From Desulfovermiculus halophilus DSM 18834 (GTDB lineage Bacteria; Desulfobacterota; Desulfovibrionia; Desulfovibrionales; Desulfothermaceae), in assembly GCF_000620765.1 (NCBI RefSeq), contig NZ_JIAK01000009.1:1-64000 (forward strand): DNA of 64,000 bases, given 5' to 3'. Position numbers and translations under genes: made by a program. A model generated the notes under the pieces. That model had not been told where the DNA came from and made no database searches. It saw only the letters and a list, made by a program, of their open reading frames with translations. Positions 9,218-18,084 of this stretch are shown here, piece after piece; positions within the stretch are counted from its first letter, which is position 1; each line of letters starts with the position of its first letter.

Positions 9218-10036
9218 CTACCCGCTGATGGCCAGATAGATCTCCGGCTCCTGCCGGGTCCGGCATTCACGGCTCAGCTTTTCAGCCATCTCTTCAAGGG
9301 GGGGAGCCTGAAAGGCTATAGCCGATGTGGGACAGTTCTTGACGCAGGCGTGGCACAGAATGCAGGACTCGGGATCCGGGTGAACAGCCTCATCGATACT
9401 GATGGCCCCGCTGGGACAGCTCTCCTCGCAGGTCCCGCACAGGATGCAGGTCTCCTGATCAACCACAGGAGCTACCTTCTTCAATTCCGGACGATCTTTG
9501 TAAGGCACATTTCCCGGGACCTGCAGGGTGCCGAACTCTGTAACGGATGACACCGAGGCCAGGGTATCCCCTATCTTGACCCCAAATGATCTGGCCTCGG
9601 CTGCATCCGCGTCATCAGGGCGTCCGTTGGCAATGGGCCGTTGGTTGGTAGCAAAAGAGTGTTCGCCGATAAAGGCCCCTCCGGCTATTGGGACAAACCC
9701 GCAGCCGGCAGCGAGATCCTTGAGCTCCACCAAGGCATCTTCATAGGCCCTGTTGCCGTATACTGCCACAACCACGGCCGGCACTCCCTGCCCCTGAATC
9801 CGTTGCAGCCTTTGCGCAGCTACGGGCGGGACCCGACCGGCATAGACCGGCACTCCCAGCAGAGCGACATCGGCGCTAACCGCGAGCCCATTTTCCAGGC
9901 CCTTCAGTGATGCCGGCAATGTTAGGTCGATGTGTTCTGTTGTCTCCGCTGCGATCCCCTGGGCAATATATTCCAGCACCTGTTTGGTTGTGGAGGTTGG
10001 AGAGAAATAGATAAGGGCAACTGAATCGCTTTTCAT
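9218..10036 (-). CDS. flavodoxin-like protein with two [4Fe-4S] clusters (EFR1 type)
   Basis: This 272-residue cytoplasmic protein has an N-terminal flavodoxin-like domain; its FMN-loop region reads YFSPTSTTKQVLEYIA. Two ferredoxin motifs follow near the C-terminus, CILCGTCEESCP and CILCHACVKNCP, each of the C-x2-C-x2-C-x3-C type. It is therefore a likely electron carrier coupling a two-electron flavin to low-potential clusters. A strong GGAAGGAGG ribosome site precedes the ATG. The order of domains and the length match the EFR1 ferredoxin family, which is common in strict anaerobes. Partner enzymes are not evident nearby. Confidence 0.88.
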   Translation of the reverse strand: MKSDSVALIYFSPTSTTKQVLEYIAQGIAAETTEHIDLTLPASLKGLENGLAVSADVALLGVPVYAGRVPPVAAQRLQRIQGQGVPAVVVAVYGNRAYEDALVELKDLAAGCGFVPIAGGAFIGEHSFATNQRPIANGRPDDADAAEARSFGVKIGDTLASVSSVTEFGTLQVPGNVPYKDRPELKKVAPVVDQETCILCGTCEESCPSGAISIDEAVHPDPESCILCHACVKNCPTSAIAFQAPPLEEMAEKLSRECRTRQEPEIYLAISG

Positions 10037-10095
10037 AACTCCTCCTTCCTGGGTTCTGTATGCTGTAGTAGTATGTTCATGCTTCGCGAGCCCAA

Positions 10096-10121
10096 GCGTG
10101 CCTGCTCCTTGGCAGGCATGC
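10096..10121 (+). repeat. hairpin in the 10037-10286 gap
   Basis: GCGTGCCTGC and GGCAGGCATGC form an imperfect hairpin. A related GCAGGCATGCGG and a doubled CCCGAGTC occur within the next 75 bases. A similar CTTCG...GCAAGCGTGCC stretch appears at about 19783-19815, so this may be a dispersed intergenic motif. No gene is visible in the gap, which must hold the divergent promoters of the two neighbouring genes. Confidence 0.45.
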
Positions 10122-10286
10122 GGATTTGCATATTCCCCCTTCGGGCCCGAGTCGGCTTACAACCCGAGTCCTATGCAGGCATGCGGGGAGAAAGCCATGC
10201 CGGGAGATTGACAAAAGACTGCATCATTTGCAAACAATTGCCGGCACCACTATGGAAGGTCCAGCCCCAGGCGAACCCGAACCCTG

Positions 10287-11114
10287 ATGGATATGAGCAC
10301 TGAAATCCCGGGCCAGGTTTATTTGTGTCAGGTCAGTGAGACCATTTCCTGCGGCGCGTGCTGCGGTCTGTACAATATCCCCCATCTGTCCCGGCCGCAC
10401 CTTGAATCTCTTCTGCAGGACAGGACTGCTCGTTTTCGATTCATTCCGCGCACCGAGGACGACCTGGACGATTTTGCCCTTCAGGAGCTGCGTTGTTTGG
10501 GAGATGACCGGCCCTACCCCCACTTCCATCACTGCCCCTTTCTCGGATTGATCGGTGCACACCAGAGCCGGGTCGGATGTCTGCTGCACCCCCTGATCCC
10601 GGAAAACAAAGGGCTGGACCTTCGGGGATACAGCTATTACGGGGCAGCTGCCTGCCGCTTGTACTTCTGCCCTGTCTCTTATCGCCTGCCGGCCAGATAC
10701 AAGCTGGTGGTCCAGACTACCGCCCCCAATTGGTATATCTACGGCCTGCTCATAACCGAGCACAGACTCCTGCAAGCCCTGTTTGCCGACCTGGAGAACA
10801 GGCTGGGCCGGAAGATCACAGCAAACGATTTCCAGACCGGCACATCAGCTGCGCAGCACATTCAGCCCCTTTTGGAGCTCAAGGAAACATGGCCCTACAG
10901 GTCCGCCCGGTCTCCCGGCCCCTGTCACTATGTCTTTGAAGACGGGGAGTATATGCGGCCCGGCACCCGGTATCCCCGAATGCTCACCGGGACGTCCCGC
11001 TTTTCCACCATCCTGGACGAGCTGGATTCGGCCTTTGATTCAGAGCGGTCAATGCGTCGGGCCGAGGCTGAGCTGGAATCCCTGCTCGCCTCCGTGGCGG
11101 CTGCCTTGGCCTGA
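10287..11114 (+). CDS. conserved cysteine-rich protein, possible metal-cluster binder
   Basis: I do not recognise the exact family. The 275-residue product has an N-terminal SCGACCGLYN motif and later paired cysteines (HHCPFLGL, GCLLHP and AACRLYFC). This spacing resembles the zinc/iron-chelating YkgJ-type CxxxCxxC group, so metal binding is plausible. No signal peptide or membrane segment is visible. A second ATG at 10293 could be the true start, since neither is preceded by a strong ribosome site. The nitrilase gene follows on the same strand after 120 nt. The function is unknown. Confidence 0.65.
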   Translation: MDMSTEIPGQVYLCQVSETISCGACCGLYNIPHLSRPHLESLLQDRTARFRFIPRTEDDLDDFALQELRCLGDDRPYPHFHHCPFLGLIGAHQSRVGCLLHPLIPENKGLDLRGYSYYGAAACRLYFCPVSYRLPARYKLVVQTTAPNWYIYGLLITEHRLLQALFADLENRLGRKITANDFQTGTSAAQHIQPLLELKETWPYRSARSPGPCHYVFEDGEYMRPGTRYPRMLTGTSRFSTILDELDSAFDSERSMRRAEAELESLLASVAAALA

Positions 11115-11234
11115 CCCGGCTCTTTTCCGCTGCCTGTGCCATGTGAAGTGTGCCCATATTTCGTGAGTCAAAGAACCGCCTGACGTCTCGAAGAGGCGTT
11201 CTCCCAACCAGCACAAAACCCCACAGGAAGATCT

Positions 11235-12101
11235 ATGTCTGACATGTTGCATCTGGGCATGATTCAAATGCCCATCAGCCGGAATCCGGACACAAACATC
11301 CGCTATTTCGAAGCCAGGGCCAAGGGACTGTGTCGCGATCCCCGCCGGCCGCATCTGATAATCGGCGTTGAGTTCGGCATCTCCCCGGACCGAATCCTGG
11401 ACCCAGCTGGCCCTGAAATAAAAGCCCTGCAAACCCTGGCCGCCTCCCTTCAGGCCTGGCTCATACCCGGCAGCTTGAAGCTGGCCGAGCCCGGCGGCGG
11501 CTTTTCCAATGCAGCTCCGGTTTTGGATCCGGAGGGGAATCTGGCCGGGATGTACAAGAAAATGGTTCCGTGGGATACGGATCTGGAGGCAGGGACCATC
11601 CCGGGCAGAGAATACCTGACCTTTGATATGCAGCAGCCCAATGTCCGCTGCGGGCTGCAGATCTGCTTTGACGCCGATTTTCCGGAAATCAGCCGCACCT
11701 TGACCCTAATGGGCTCGGAAGTCCTTATTCAGCTCTCCATGGACCCGGACAGCATCCCCAAAGCTTACGAATGCATCAAATACGCCCGGGCCATGGAAAA
11801 CCAGGCCTACTATATCTACATGAACGGTTCTGGGGAATACGGGCACTATACCCTCGGCGGGCGATCCCTGGCGGTATCCTCGGAAGGGCACACCTTGTTC
11901 GCCGCCGGAGAACAGCCCACAGCCAGCATTGTCAGTCTGGATTTAACCCGACTGCGCCACTGCCGGCAGCACGGCAGCTGGGACCAGGTGGCCCAGCTCA
12001 AGGCCTTGCGGCAATATACCCCGGCTCAGCCCTGGGCCGGACACGAATCCGGCAGCCCGGTATTCAGCCAGGCGCCATTTGCGGATCCAGACCGGAAATA
12101 A
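11235..12101 (+). CDS. carbon-nitrogen hydrolase (nitrilase superfamily)
   Basis: This 288-residue enzyme shows the Glu-Lys-Cys triad of the nitrilase superfamily: Glu in IGVEFGIS (about residue 46), Lys in MYKKMVPWD (about 109), and the nucleophile in LQICFDADFPE (about 142). Such enzymes hydrolyse amides or nitriles, or act as N-acyltransferases. The short form without extra domains suggests an amidase, but the substrate cannot be read. An AGGAAG site precedes the ATG. The last codons abut a small hairpin and a dispersed repeat shared with the end of uvrC. Confidence 0.85.
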   Translation: MSDMLHLGMIQMPISRNPDTNIRYFEARAKGLCRDPRRPHLIIGVEFGISPDRILDPAGPEIKALQTLAASLQAWLIPGSLKLAEPGGGFSNAAPVLDPEGNLAGMYKKMVPWDTDLEAGTIPGREYLTFDMQQPNVRCGLQICFDADFPEISRTLTLMGSEVLIQLSMDPDSIPKAYECIKYARAMENQAYYIYMNGSGEYGHYTLGGRSLAVSSEGHTLFAAGEQPTASIVSLDLTRLRHCRQHGSWDQVAQLKALRQYTPAQPWAGHESGSPVFSQAPFADPDRK

Positions 12102-12130
12102 AGACGTATGCCGAAACGGCATTCCTTGAC

Positions 12131-12197
12131 GAAAGTGGGCACACAGAAGAGATGGCAAACTCCAAAAATCCACAGGCTACGTCGAAGACCCCAATTT
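12131..12197 (-). repeat. TCTTCGAC...TGTGTGCC repeat, single arm
   Basis: On the minus strand this stretch reads TTGGGGTCTTCGACGTAGCC and continues through GAGTTTGCCATCTCTTCTGTG to GTGTGCCCACTTTCG. It is nearly identical to 15925-15986 over about 60 bases. The uvrC stop codon lies inside it, so the insertion appears to have replaced the natural 3' end of uvrC. Confidence 0.8.
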
Positions 12198-14117
12198 CTC
12201 ATGGCTGTGCAGTGCGGCATGCAGCTTCTTCGCTTTGTGCGGTCCAATCCCGGGTATGGATTCAAATTGGGCCGGATCGGCCTGAAGCATAGCCTGGACA
12301 GAACCGAATCTGTCCCACAGCAAACGCGCAGTGCGCGGTCCAACCCCGGGCAGCTTTTCCAGCCTGCTGTCCAGGACCCGTCTGGTCCTGGAACGCTTCT
12401 GCCGGCTGAGGACAAACCGGTGGGCGGCGTCCCTGATCTGCTGCAAGAGCAAGAGCTCCTTGCTTCCCGGGCGCAGGGAAATGGGGTTCTTGCGCTCGGG
12501 CACAAAGACCCGTTCCTCCAGCTCCCCCTGCCTCCTCGCCCCTTTGGCCAGGGCGGCCAAGGCCCATGATCCCTGTCTGTCTTCAGGCGGCATCCCTTGC
12601 GTGCTCCAAGCCTGCTCGAGAGTGCGGTGCACAGCCGAAAGCTGCCCTTTTCCCCCGTCAATGAGCACCAGGTCCGGCCAGGGGGGTCCGGACCTGATTC
12701 TGCGTTCCACCCATGCGGCCAGGGCGGCATAATCGTCCCTGCTCCCTTCCAGATCGGGAAAGGTGTATTGCCGGTACTCCTCCGGCTCAAGCCGGCCTCT
12801 TTCCGCAACCACCTGACCCACGACCACTCCCTGACCTCCAAGATGGGAGACATCCACCCCTTCAATCCGCTCCAGCCCCCTGGCACCCAGCTTCCGGCTC
12901 AAATTGCGCAGCAATTGCTGTTCGCTGTCATCGCTCCTGGCCTGCAGGGCATTGGTCCGCGCAAAGTCGATCAGATTCTTGTCCTGCTGGCGCCAGGCCG
13001 GGACCAGATGCACCGGAGCGCCCCGCCGCTCAGACAAAATATTTTCCACGTCCGGATCGCTGAGCTGAAAAGGAAGGATGATTCGTTGGGGGATGAACTT
13101 CTCCGGGGTGTAGAACTGCAACAGAACCGTGCGCAGCACATCCTCTCCGCCGGACATGTGGGGCTCCACGCAGTCCTGATCCGGCTTCAAGCCACCTTCT
13201 AAGTCCTTGGATACCCGCTCGTCCTGCTCCACCTGCAGGTCGTCCGCCTGCTCATTGGTCCAAAAAAAGGTTTTATGGTCTAAAAGCTTACCCTGGCGAA
13301 TAAAGCTCATGCCCACCACCAGCTCCCGGTCCGTCTCAGCCAGAGCCAAAACGTCGCAATCCTCCTCATGGGGGAGGACAACGGTCTGCTGCTCCACCGT
13401 CTGTTCGATGGCCCGGACCTGGTCCCGGATGGATGCCGCCTTTTCAAAGGCCAGCTCTGCGGACGCCTGGTGCATCTCCCGTTGCAGCCTGGAGACAAGA
13501 TCCCGCGAACGGCCGGAAAGAAACAGCCGCAGATTCTTCACCATCTGGGCATACTCCGCAGGATCGACATCGTACACACAGGGAGCAAGACAGCGCCCCA
13601 AATGGTGTTGCAGACATGGTCGGGTCCGATTGCGAAAGGTCGTGTCCTTGCATTTGCGCAGGGGGAAGATCCGGTTCACGACCTTGAGGGTCTGCCTTGC
13701 GGCCTGGGCTGAGGTGAAGGGACCGAAATACATGTCCCCGTTTTTGGTCACTTTTCGGGTTAGGCTCAGTCGGGGATACGTGGCCTGGGCATCCAGCCTG
13801 AACAGGATATATGACTTGTCGTCACGCAGGACAATATTGTATCTGGGACGATGCTTCTTGATCAGGCTGGCTTCCAGGAGCAGAGCCTCTTTTTCGGAGT
13901 GAGTGCAGAGTATGTCGATCCCGGCCACCCTGCCCATCATCACTCTGGTCTTGGCCGGAAGATGCTCCGGAGAACGAAAGTAGGAACCCACCCGGTTCCT
14001 GAGGCTGTTGGCCTTACCCACATAGATGATCCGCCCGGACCCGTCCTTCATCAGATAGCAGCCCGGAGAATCGGGATACTCCTGGGGAGAGAATGTGAAT
14101 GCAGATGCTTGGGGCAT
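12177..14117 (-). CDS. uvrC: excinuclease ABC subunit C
   Basis: UvrC makes both incisions in nucleotide excision repair. The 646-residue product has the N-terminal GIY-YIG nuclease (GCYLMKDGSGRIIYVGKAN), a UVR helix pair for UvrB binding (LVSRLQREMHQAS region), an RNase-H-like C-terminal nuclease with GVDVSHLGGQGVV and LVLIDGGKGQL, and a terminal helix-hairpin-helix pair (LPGVGPRTARLL, IPGIGPHKAKKL). The ATG at 14117 is preferred; the frame is open back to 14186, but those 23 codons lie across a hairpin and are not family-like. The final residues EKLGSST are encoded by a dispersed repeat. Confidence 0.92.
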   Translation of the reverse strand: MPQASAFTFSPQEYPDSPGCYLMKDGSGRIIYVGKANSLRNRVGSYFRSPEHLPAKTRVMMGRVAGIDILCTHSEKEALLLEASLIKKHRPRYNIVLRDDKSYILFRLDAQATYPRLSLTRKVTKNGDMYFGPFTSAQAARQTLKVVNRIFPLRKCKDTTFRNRTRPCLQHHLGRCLAPCVYDVDPAEYAQMVKNLRLFLSGRSRDLVSRLQREMHQASAELAFEKAASIRDQVRAIEQTVEQQTVVLPHEEDCDVLALAETDRELVVGMSFIRQGKLLDHKTFFWTNEQADDLQVEQDERVSKDLEGGLKPDQDCVEPHMSGGEDVLRTVLLQFYTPEKFIPQRIILPFQLSDPDVENILSERRGAPVHLVPAWRQQDKNLIDFARTNALQARSDDSEQQLLRNLSRKLGARGLERIEGVDVSHLGGQGVVVGQVVAERGRLEPEEYRQYTFPDLEGSRDDYAALAAWVERRIRSGPPWPDLVLIDGGKGQLSAVHRTLEQAWSTQGMPPEDRQGSWALAALAKGARRQGELEERVFVPERKNPISLRPGSKELLLLQQIRDAAHRFVLSRQKRSRTRRVLDSRLEKLPGVGPRTARLLWDRFGSVQAMLQADPAQFESIPGIGPHKAKKLHAALHSHEKLGSST

Positions 14118-14165
14118 GGGCAAAAACTGAGTATTCGCTTTTTGGCTCTTGGACCCAGAAATTTG

Positions 14166-14185
14166 TGCCTGCGCCTTCGCAGGCA
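14166..14185 (-). repeat. perfect hairpin between pcm and uvrC
   Basis: TGCCTGCG, CCTT and CGCAGGCA make an 8-bp perfect stem with a 4-base loop. There is no T-run on the minus strand, so it is a weak terminator candidate. It may instead be a processing or REP-like hairpin. Confidence 0.5.
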
Positions 14186-14192
14186 TTATGGG

Positions 14193-14858
14193 TTATTTCG
14201 GCCAGCCGTGCTTCCCGATCAGGGGAACAAAAGCCACATCCAGCAGACGTTCCTGGTTGAAGTGATCCCCCTTGCCCTTGGTCACCCGGGTGATGTACTG
14301 CCCGAACCTGTACTCCCCGACCGGCATGACCAGCTTCCCGCCCATGGCCAGCTGCTCCTTGAGGGGATCAGGGACATCCGGGCCGGAAGCAGTGGCGATG
14401 ATCCCGTCATAAGGCGCATGTTCCGGCCAGCCCATGGTTCCATCCCCGCAGATTATCTCAATGGAGTCGTACCCCAGGCGGCGCAGATTGTCCCTGGCCC
14501 GGTCCGCAAGCTCAGGATAGACTTCAATGCTGTATACGGTCCGGGCAATGCGGCTGAGCACCGCGGCCTGATATCCACAGCCGGTCCCGATTTCCAAAAC
14601 GTTTTCTCCGCCGCACAGACGGAGCAGCTCGGTCATGTAGGCCACAATATAGGGCTGGGAAATGGTCTGTCCCCGGCCGATGGGCAGCGGCCGGTCGGCA
14701 TAGGCCAGTCTGCGGTCGGGCTCGGGCACAAACTCGTGCCGGGGCACTTCCTGCATGGCCTTGATGACCAAAGGATTGGTCACCCCCCGGGCCTTGATCT
14801 GCCGTTCCACCATGCCCATCCGGGCTTCCAGGTACGGATCCTCTCCCTGTGGGTTCAT
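14193..14858 (-). CDS. pcm: protein-L-isoaspartate O-methyltransferase
   Basis: This enzyme methylates isoaspartyl residues with S-adenosylmethionine, the first step in repairing aged proteins. The 221-residue product carries the PCMT signature from IGRGQTISQPYIVAYM to the SAM-binding loop VLEIGTGCGYQAAVL (about 86-100), then an acidic second strand (SIEVYPELADRA) and GDGTMGWPEHAPYDGI. Length and order match the family. GGAGGGGGG immediately precedes the ATG. It is followed by uvrC on the same strand, suggesting a two-gene DNA/protein repair transcript. Confidence 0.95.
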   Translation of the reverse strand: MNPQGEDPYLEARMGMVERQIKARGVTNPLVIKAMQEVPRHEFVPEPDRRLAYADRPLPIGRGQTISQPYIVAYMTELLRLCGGENVLEIGTGCGYQAAVLSRIARTVYSIEVYPELADRARDNLRRLGYDSIEIICGDGTMGWPEHAPYDGIIATASGPDVPDPLKEQLAMGGKLVMPVGEYRFGQYITRVTKGKGDHFNQERLLDVAFVPLIGKHGWPK

Positions 14859-14905
14859 GCCCCCCTCCCAACCACATTCATGTATTGACCGCTATTGATA
14901 CAAAT

Positions 14906-15322
14906 TCACAACCATGTGGCCACATGTCGTGAGAACTCATCCAAATCGCTCAAGCTTTCTGAGAGAATTTCATATACCTGGGAATAATCAACATCCCAAT
15001 ACATATGCACCAGCCTGTTGCGGAATCTGGCCATCATTGCCAACCGGGAGGCTAAGTCTTGGGGAATAAGCTCGGCTTCCCCCAATAATTGAAAACACTG
15101 TCCATACTCTTCAGGCACTTTGTGTAGTTTTTTGGCCGCAGTGTGATAGCAGATATTCAGCGCCGCTTCTGTAGCAACAAGCAATCTGGATCTGGCAATG
15201 TCCTGGTTGTCTTCATCTGAGAGAAAAGAATCCCTTCCCAGAGCTTGGATGCGCTGCAATCTGTCCTTGGCCCGAACTATATCCTGAAGCTTGGTTCGTA
15301 TTCGATCTCCATCAAGACTCAC
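14906..15322 (-). CDS. hepT: HepT-type HEPN toxin (type VII toxin-antitoxin), pair 1
   Basis: This 138-residue all-helical HEPN protein contains RNRLVHMYWDVDY, matching the RX4HXY motif. In characterised HepT toxins the Arg and His are active in RNA cleavage and the Tyr is AMPylated by the partner. The GTG at 15322 is preferred (product starts VSLDGDRIRTKL) because GAGG precedes it and it gives an 11-nt overlap with the upstream nucleotidyltransferase gene. An ATG 24 nt further upstream exists. It is translationally coupled to the MntA-like gene, which is the usual arrangement. Confidence 0.85.
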   Translation of the reverse strand: MSLDGDRIRTKLQDIVRAKDRLQRIQALGRDSFLSDEDNQDIARSRLLVATEAALNICYHTAAKKLHKVPEEYGQCFQLLGEAELIPQDLASRLAMMARFRNRLVHMYWDVDYSQVYEILSESLSDLDEFSRHVATWL

Positions 15323-15746
15323 GGGAGCAAACCTCGCGAATGGCATGGTTGAGAACCGGGCGCATATCCAGATAGCGACTCACAATGTATTCTATACGTT
15401 CACATCTTGTTTCTGGATCCCGGTCTACTACAAGTTCCCCTTGAAAAACTTTGTACTGAAAAGGGATTGATGTCTGATTTAAAATACGAACATCGGCGGG
15501 ATATATCATTCCGGTTTTGCATATAATTTTTTGGGCTACAGTATCTTCATAGGAAAATGTTTTTTCAGGTACCAACTCAGGATACAACCAGACTCCAATG
15601 TCCAGGTCCCGAAAGTGAGGTTCATGAACAAAAGAACCATGTACATAGGCATACATGATTTCCACATACTCCTGCAGGACACGACCGATATCCCGGACCA
15701 GGGAATCTTTTTCTGCTTGAGACAAAGAAAAAACCTGGTAGTCCAT
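15312..15746 (-). CDS. mntA: MntA-like nucleotidyltransferase antitoxin, pair 1
   Basis: This 144-residue minimal nucleotidyltransferase has the active-site strand GSFVHEPHFRDLDIGV. In the usual GSX10DXD motif ten residues separate GS from the first Asp; here there are eight, and the flexible Gly is missing. The two catalytic Asp residues are kept. MntA antitoxins neutralise HepT by AMPylating its Tyr. The gene overlaps the following HepT gene. GAGGAG lies just before the ATG. The shorter loop could mark a divergent branch or weakened activity. Confidence 0.8.
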   Translation of the reverse strand: MDYQVFSLSQAEKDSLVRDIGRVLQEYVEIMYAYVHGSFVHEPHFRDLDIGVWLYPELVPEKTFSYEDTVAQKIICKTGMIYPADVRILNQTSIPFQYKVFQGELVVDRDPETRCERIEYIVSRYLDMRPVLNHAIREVCSRES

Positions 15747-15921
15747 ACTCCTCAGTCACTCCTGATCCAGCTTACATTAGGGCGAATCCCTGGTGCCCGA
15801 CGAAGGCCAGGATGTGTTTCATGAAAGCCGAGCAATTCTCAATGCTCATTGCGAGCAAAGCGATCCCGGGAGTGAGGGTGAGATTGCCATGCATCTTTCA
15901 GCTGTTCGCAATGGCCAGTAT

Positions 15922-16222
15922 GTCAATTGGGGTCTTCGACGTAGCCTGTGGATTTTTGGAGTTTGCCATCTCTGCTGTGTGCCCACTTTCGGCCCGGTAT
16001 TTTCTAAGCCCCGCCAAAGGGGGATCCCTGCCCCCTCCCGGCTACTCACGTGCAGTTCACTACTTTTTGTTTGAGTGAGTTTATCATGCACGTGAGTGCC
16101 GGGTTTCCCCCTTTTGGCGGGACCAAGAAAATGTGCGGGCCTGCCGCTCACGGCACACAGAAGAGACGGCAAACTCTTATGTAGGCAATTCCACTGTCTG
16201 TGTCGAAGAGCCGTCAATTGGT
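15922..16222. repeat. ~300-bp near-palindromic repeat element
   Basis: The two halves are imperfect reverse complements. Outer arms contain CAATTG with TCTTCGAC and GAGTTTGCC (15922-15986 against 16152-16222). Inner arms pair CCCCGCCAAAGGGGG, CCCGGC and ACTCACGTGCA against TGCACGTGAGT, GCCGGG and CCCCCTTTTGGCGGG. The right half, 16130-16213, is repeated with one visible mismatch and inverted at 51663-51746. No open frame fits it, so it looks like a MITE-like or hairpin-type non-autonomous element. The rest of the 15747-16262 gap shows no gene. Confidence 0.75.
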
Positions 16223-16262
16223 TACGCTGAGAATCGCTTCCGGTTTTCATAAGCGCATCTTC

Positions 16263-17618
16263 CTAGCCGGCCAGCAGGTGGTGCAGAAGCAATGTGGCCA
16301 GTCCCAGAAAAATGAAAAACCCCCCGGCATCCGTGGCAGTGGTCACAAAAATGCTTGAGCCCAAAGCCGGATCCAGGTTCAGCTTGCGGAGGATAATTGG
16401 GACCATAGACCCGAACAAACCTGCGATAAGCAGATTCGCGGTCATGGCGATAACCAGGATAAAGGCCAGCCAAATATTTTGGTACCAGAAATAGGCGATG
16501 CTTCCGATGACTAGGCCGACCATTAATCCGTTGCACAATCCGACCGCCAGCTCCTTGAGCAGGACCTTCCAGTGCTGTCCCAGATCGATCTCTCCCAGGG
16601 CAAGGGCCCGGACCACCACGGTCAGGGACTGGTTTCCGGCGTTGCCTCCGAGCAGACCGACCACCGGCATCATGACCGCCAGGGCTACGTATTGCGAAAT
16701 GGTATCTGAAAACTGATGCACAGTCGTCGCCACCAACAGTGCAGTGAGCAAATTGAACATCAGCCAGGGGATCCGTAGCTTGACCGACCGATACAAAGGG
16801 GACTGGACGGACTCGTCAGTATCCAGGTTGGCCAGATAGTACATGTCTTCAGTGGCCTCTTCCTGGATCACGTCGTAGATATCGTCAAAGGTGATCAGCC
16901 CCACCAGGCGCTCCTGATCATCAACCACCGGCATGGCCAGAAAGTCGTAATGCCGCATCTTTTCGGCCACTTCCTCGATATCGTCGTCTACCTGGACGGA
17001 AATGACCCGCTTATCCATAATGTCCCGGATATATTCCCCGCGTCTGGCCATTATCAGCCGGCGCAAGGAGATAAATCCCACCAAGTGGAAGGAGGTGTCC
17101 ACCACATAGATATAATACACATTCTCTTTGCGCGGGGCCTGAAGACGGATCTGATCCAGACCGTCCTGAACAGTATCGTCCATCCGAAGCAGGGCGTATT
17201 CCGTGGTCATATACGCCCCGGCACTGTTTTCCGGATAGCTCAAAAGGTTGAGCAGGTTCTGGCGTTCTGCCTGGAAGAGAAGGGATAGAATCCGTTCCTT
17301 CATGGACTCGTCCACTTCCTCCACCAGATCGGCCCGGTCGTCCGGGCTCATCAAGGTGATCAGCCGGCCGAGGACATCCTTGGGCAGGATCTCGATGACC
17401 GCTTTTTTGGCTTCAAAGGATACAAACTCAAAAATGGGCAGCCCCATCTCTGGGCCCACGAGCTCAATATACCTGGCCAGTTCTTCATGGGGCAATTGTT
17501 CCAGAAAATCGGCCCAGTCCGCAGGGTGCAGGTCCACTTGTTCCTGCATGGCGGCCAGTTCTTCCGCCTTGCCCTGGGCAATGAGCTCCTGGATGGTCTC
17601 AAGTTCCACAGTTAGCAC
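16263..17618 (-). CDS. mgtE: magnesium transporter MgtE
   Basis: MgtE is a dimeric Mg2+ channel gated by cytosolic Mg2+. The 451-residue protein has the N-terminal superhelical domain (about 1-130, LMSPDDRADLVEEV), two CBS domains (about 135-255, ENSAGAYMT and DDIYDVIQEEATEDMY), the plug helix, and five membrane helices from about 285 on. MPVVGLLGGNAGNQSLTVVV and the Asp-containing pore segment TTATDAGGFF are visible. Length is typical. No M-box-like leader is recognisable upstream. Confidence 0.95.
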   Translation of the reverse strand: MLTVELETIQELIAQGKAEELAAMQEQVDLHPADWADFLEQLPHEELARYIELVGPEMGLPIFEFVSFEAKKAVIEILPKDVLGRLITLMSPDDRADLVEEVDESMKERILSLLFQAERQNLLNLLSYPENSAGAYMTTEYALLRMDDTVQDGLDQIRLQAPRKENVYYIYVVDTSFHLVGFISLRRLIMARRGEYIRDIMDKRVISVQVDDDIEEVAEKMRHYDFLAMPVVDDQERLVGLITFDDIYDVIQEEATEDMYYLANLDTDESVQSPLYRSVKLRIPWLMFNLLTALLVATTVHQFSDTISQYVALAVMMPVVGLLGGNAGNQSLTVVVRALALGEIDLGQHWKVLLKELAVGLCNGLMVGLVIGSIAYFWYQNIWLAFILVIAMTANLLIAGLFGSMVPIILRKLNLDPALGSSIFVTTATDAGGFFIFLGLATLLLHHLLAG

Positions 17619-17688
17619 GCTATATTACTCCAGCCTGAATCAAAAATTTACATCGCATGTATATCATTTTTGCTCTGCCAGGCTTTAA

Positions 17689-18084
17689 TTACAAAAGACG
17701 ATCTTGCAAAAAATCATACAATCCATGAGCTAGATCATAAAACCTCTTTGCATCATCAAGGGAGGGCTTTCCTTGTGGAAGGAGTCCAAATTCTCCTGGA
17801 TATCTGGCATCTATGTACAACTTATCCAATTCCTCAAAAAAATCATTTTCTTCATCAAATTCAATGTCTAGGCAAGAACTTACAAGGCTCGATAGTCTTT
17901 CCAACTGATGAATTTTAGGCACATTGTCTGTATATTCTTCTAAAACCGCCTTAAAAGACTTCTCAATTGCTTGTTGCGCATGAAAAGCTACAATATGAGA
18001 CAAATACTCTTTGTCTATGATTTCTTCAATAATCAATATATCATCATAAGCAGCCTGAAACCACTCACGAGTTATCTGCTTCAT
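17689..18084 (-). CDS. HEPN-domain protein, pair 2
   Basis: This 131-residue helical HEPN protein contains FHAQQAIEKSFKAVLEE and the closing YIDARYPGEFG typical of the PF05168 type. It lacks the RX4HXY toxin motif found in pairs 1 and 3, so RNase activity of the HepT kind is doubtful. ATG at 18084 is preferred because MKQITREW matches usual family starts and GGAAAAG precedes it; ATG at 18099 is the alternative. It overlaps the upstream nucleotidyltransferase gene by 20 nt. The region is visibly AT-rich, suggesting recent acquisition. Confidence 0.75.
   Translation of the reverse strand: MKQITREWFQAAYDDILIIEEIIDKEYLSHIVAFHAQQAIEKSFKAVLEEYTDNVPKIHQLERLSSLVSSCLDIEFDEENDFFEELDKLYIDARYPGEFGLLPQGKPSLDDAKRFYDLAHGLYDFLQDRLL

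Noticed and set aside
16223-16262. Possible metal riboswitch for mgtE
   Set aside because: This stretch is downstream of mgtE; the region upstream of its start (17619-17688) is only about 70 bp and shows no M-box-like structure.
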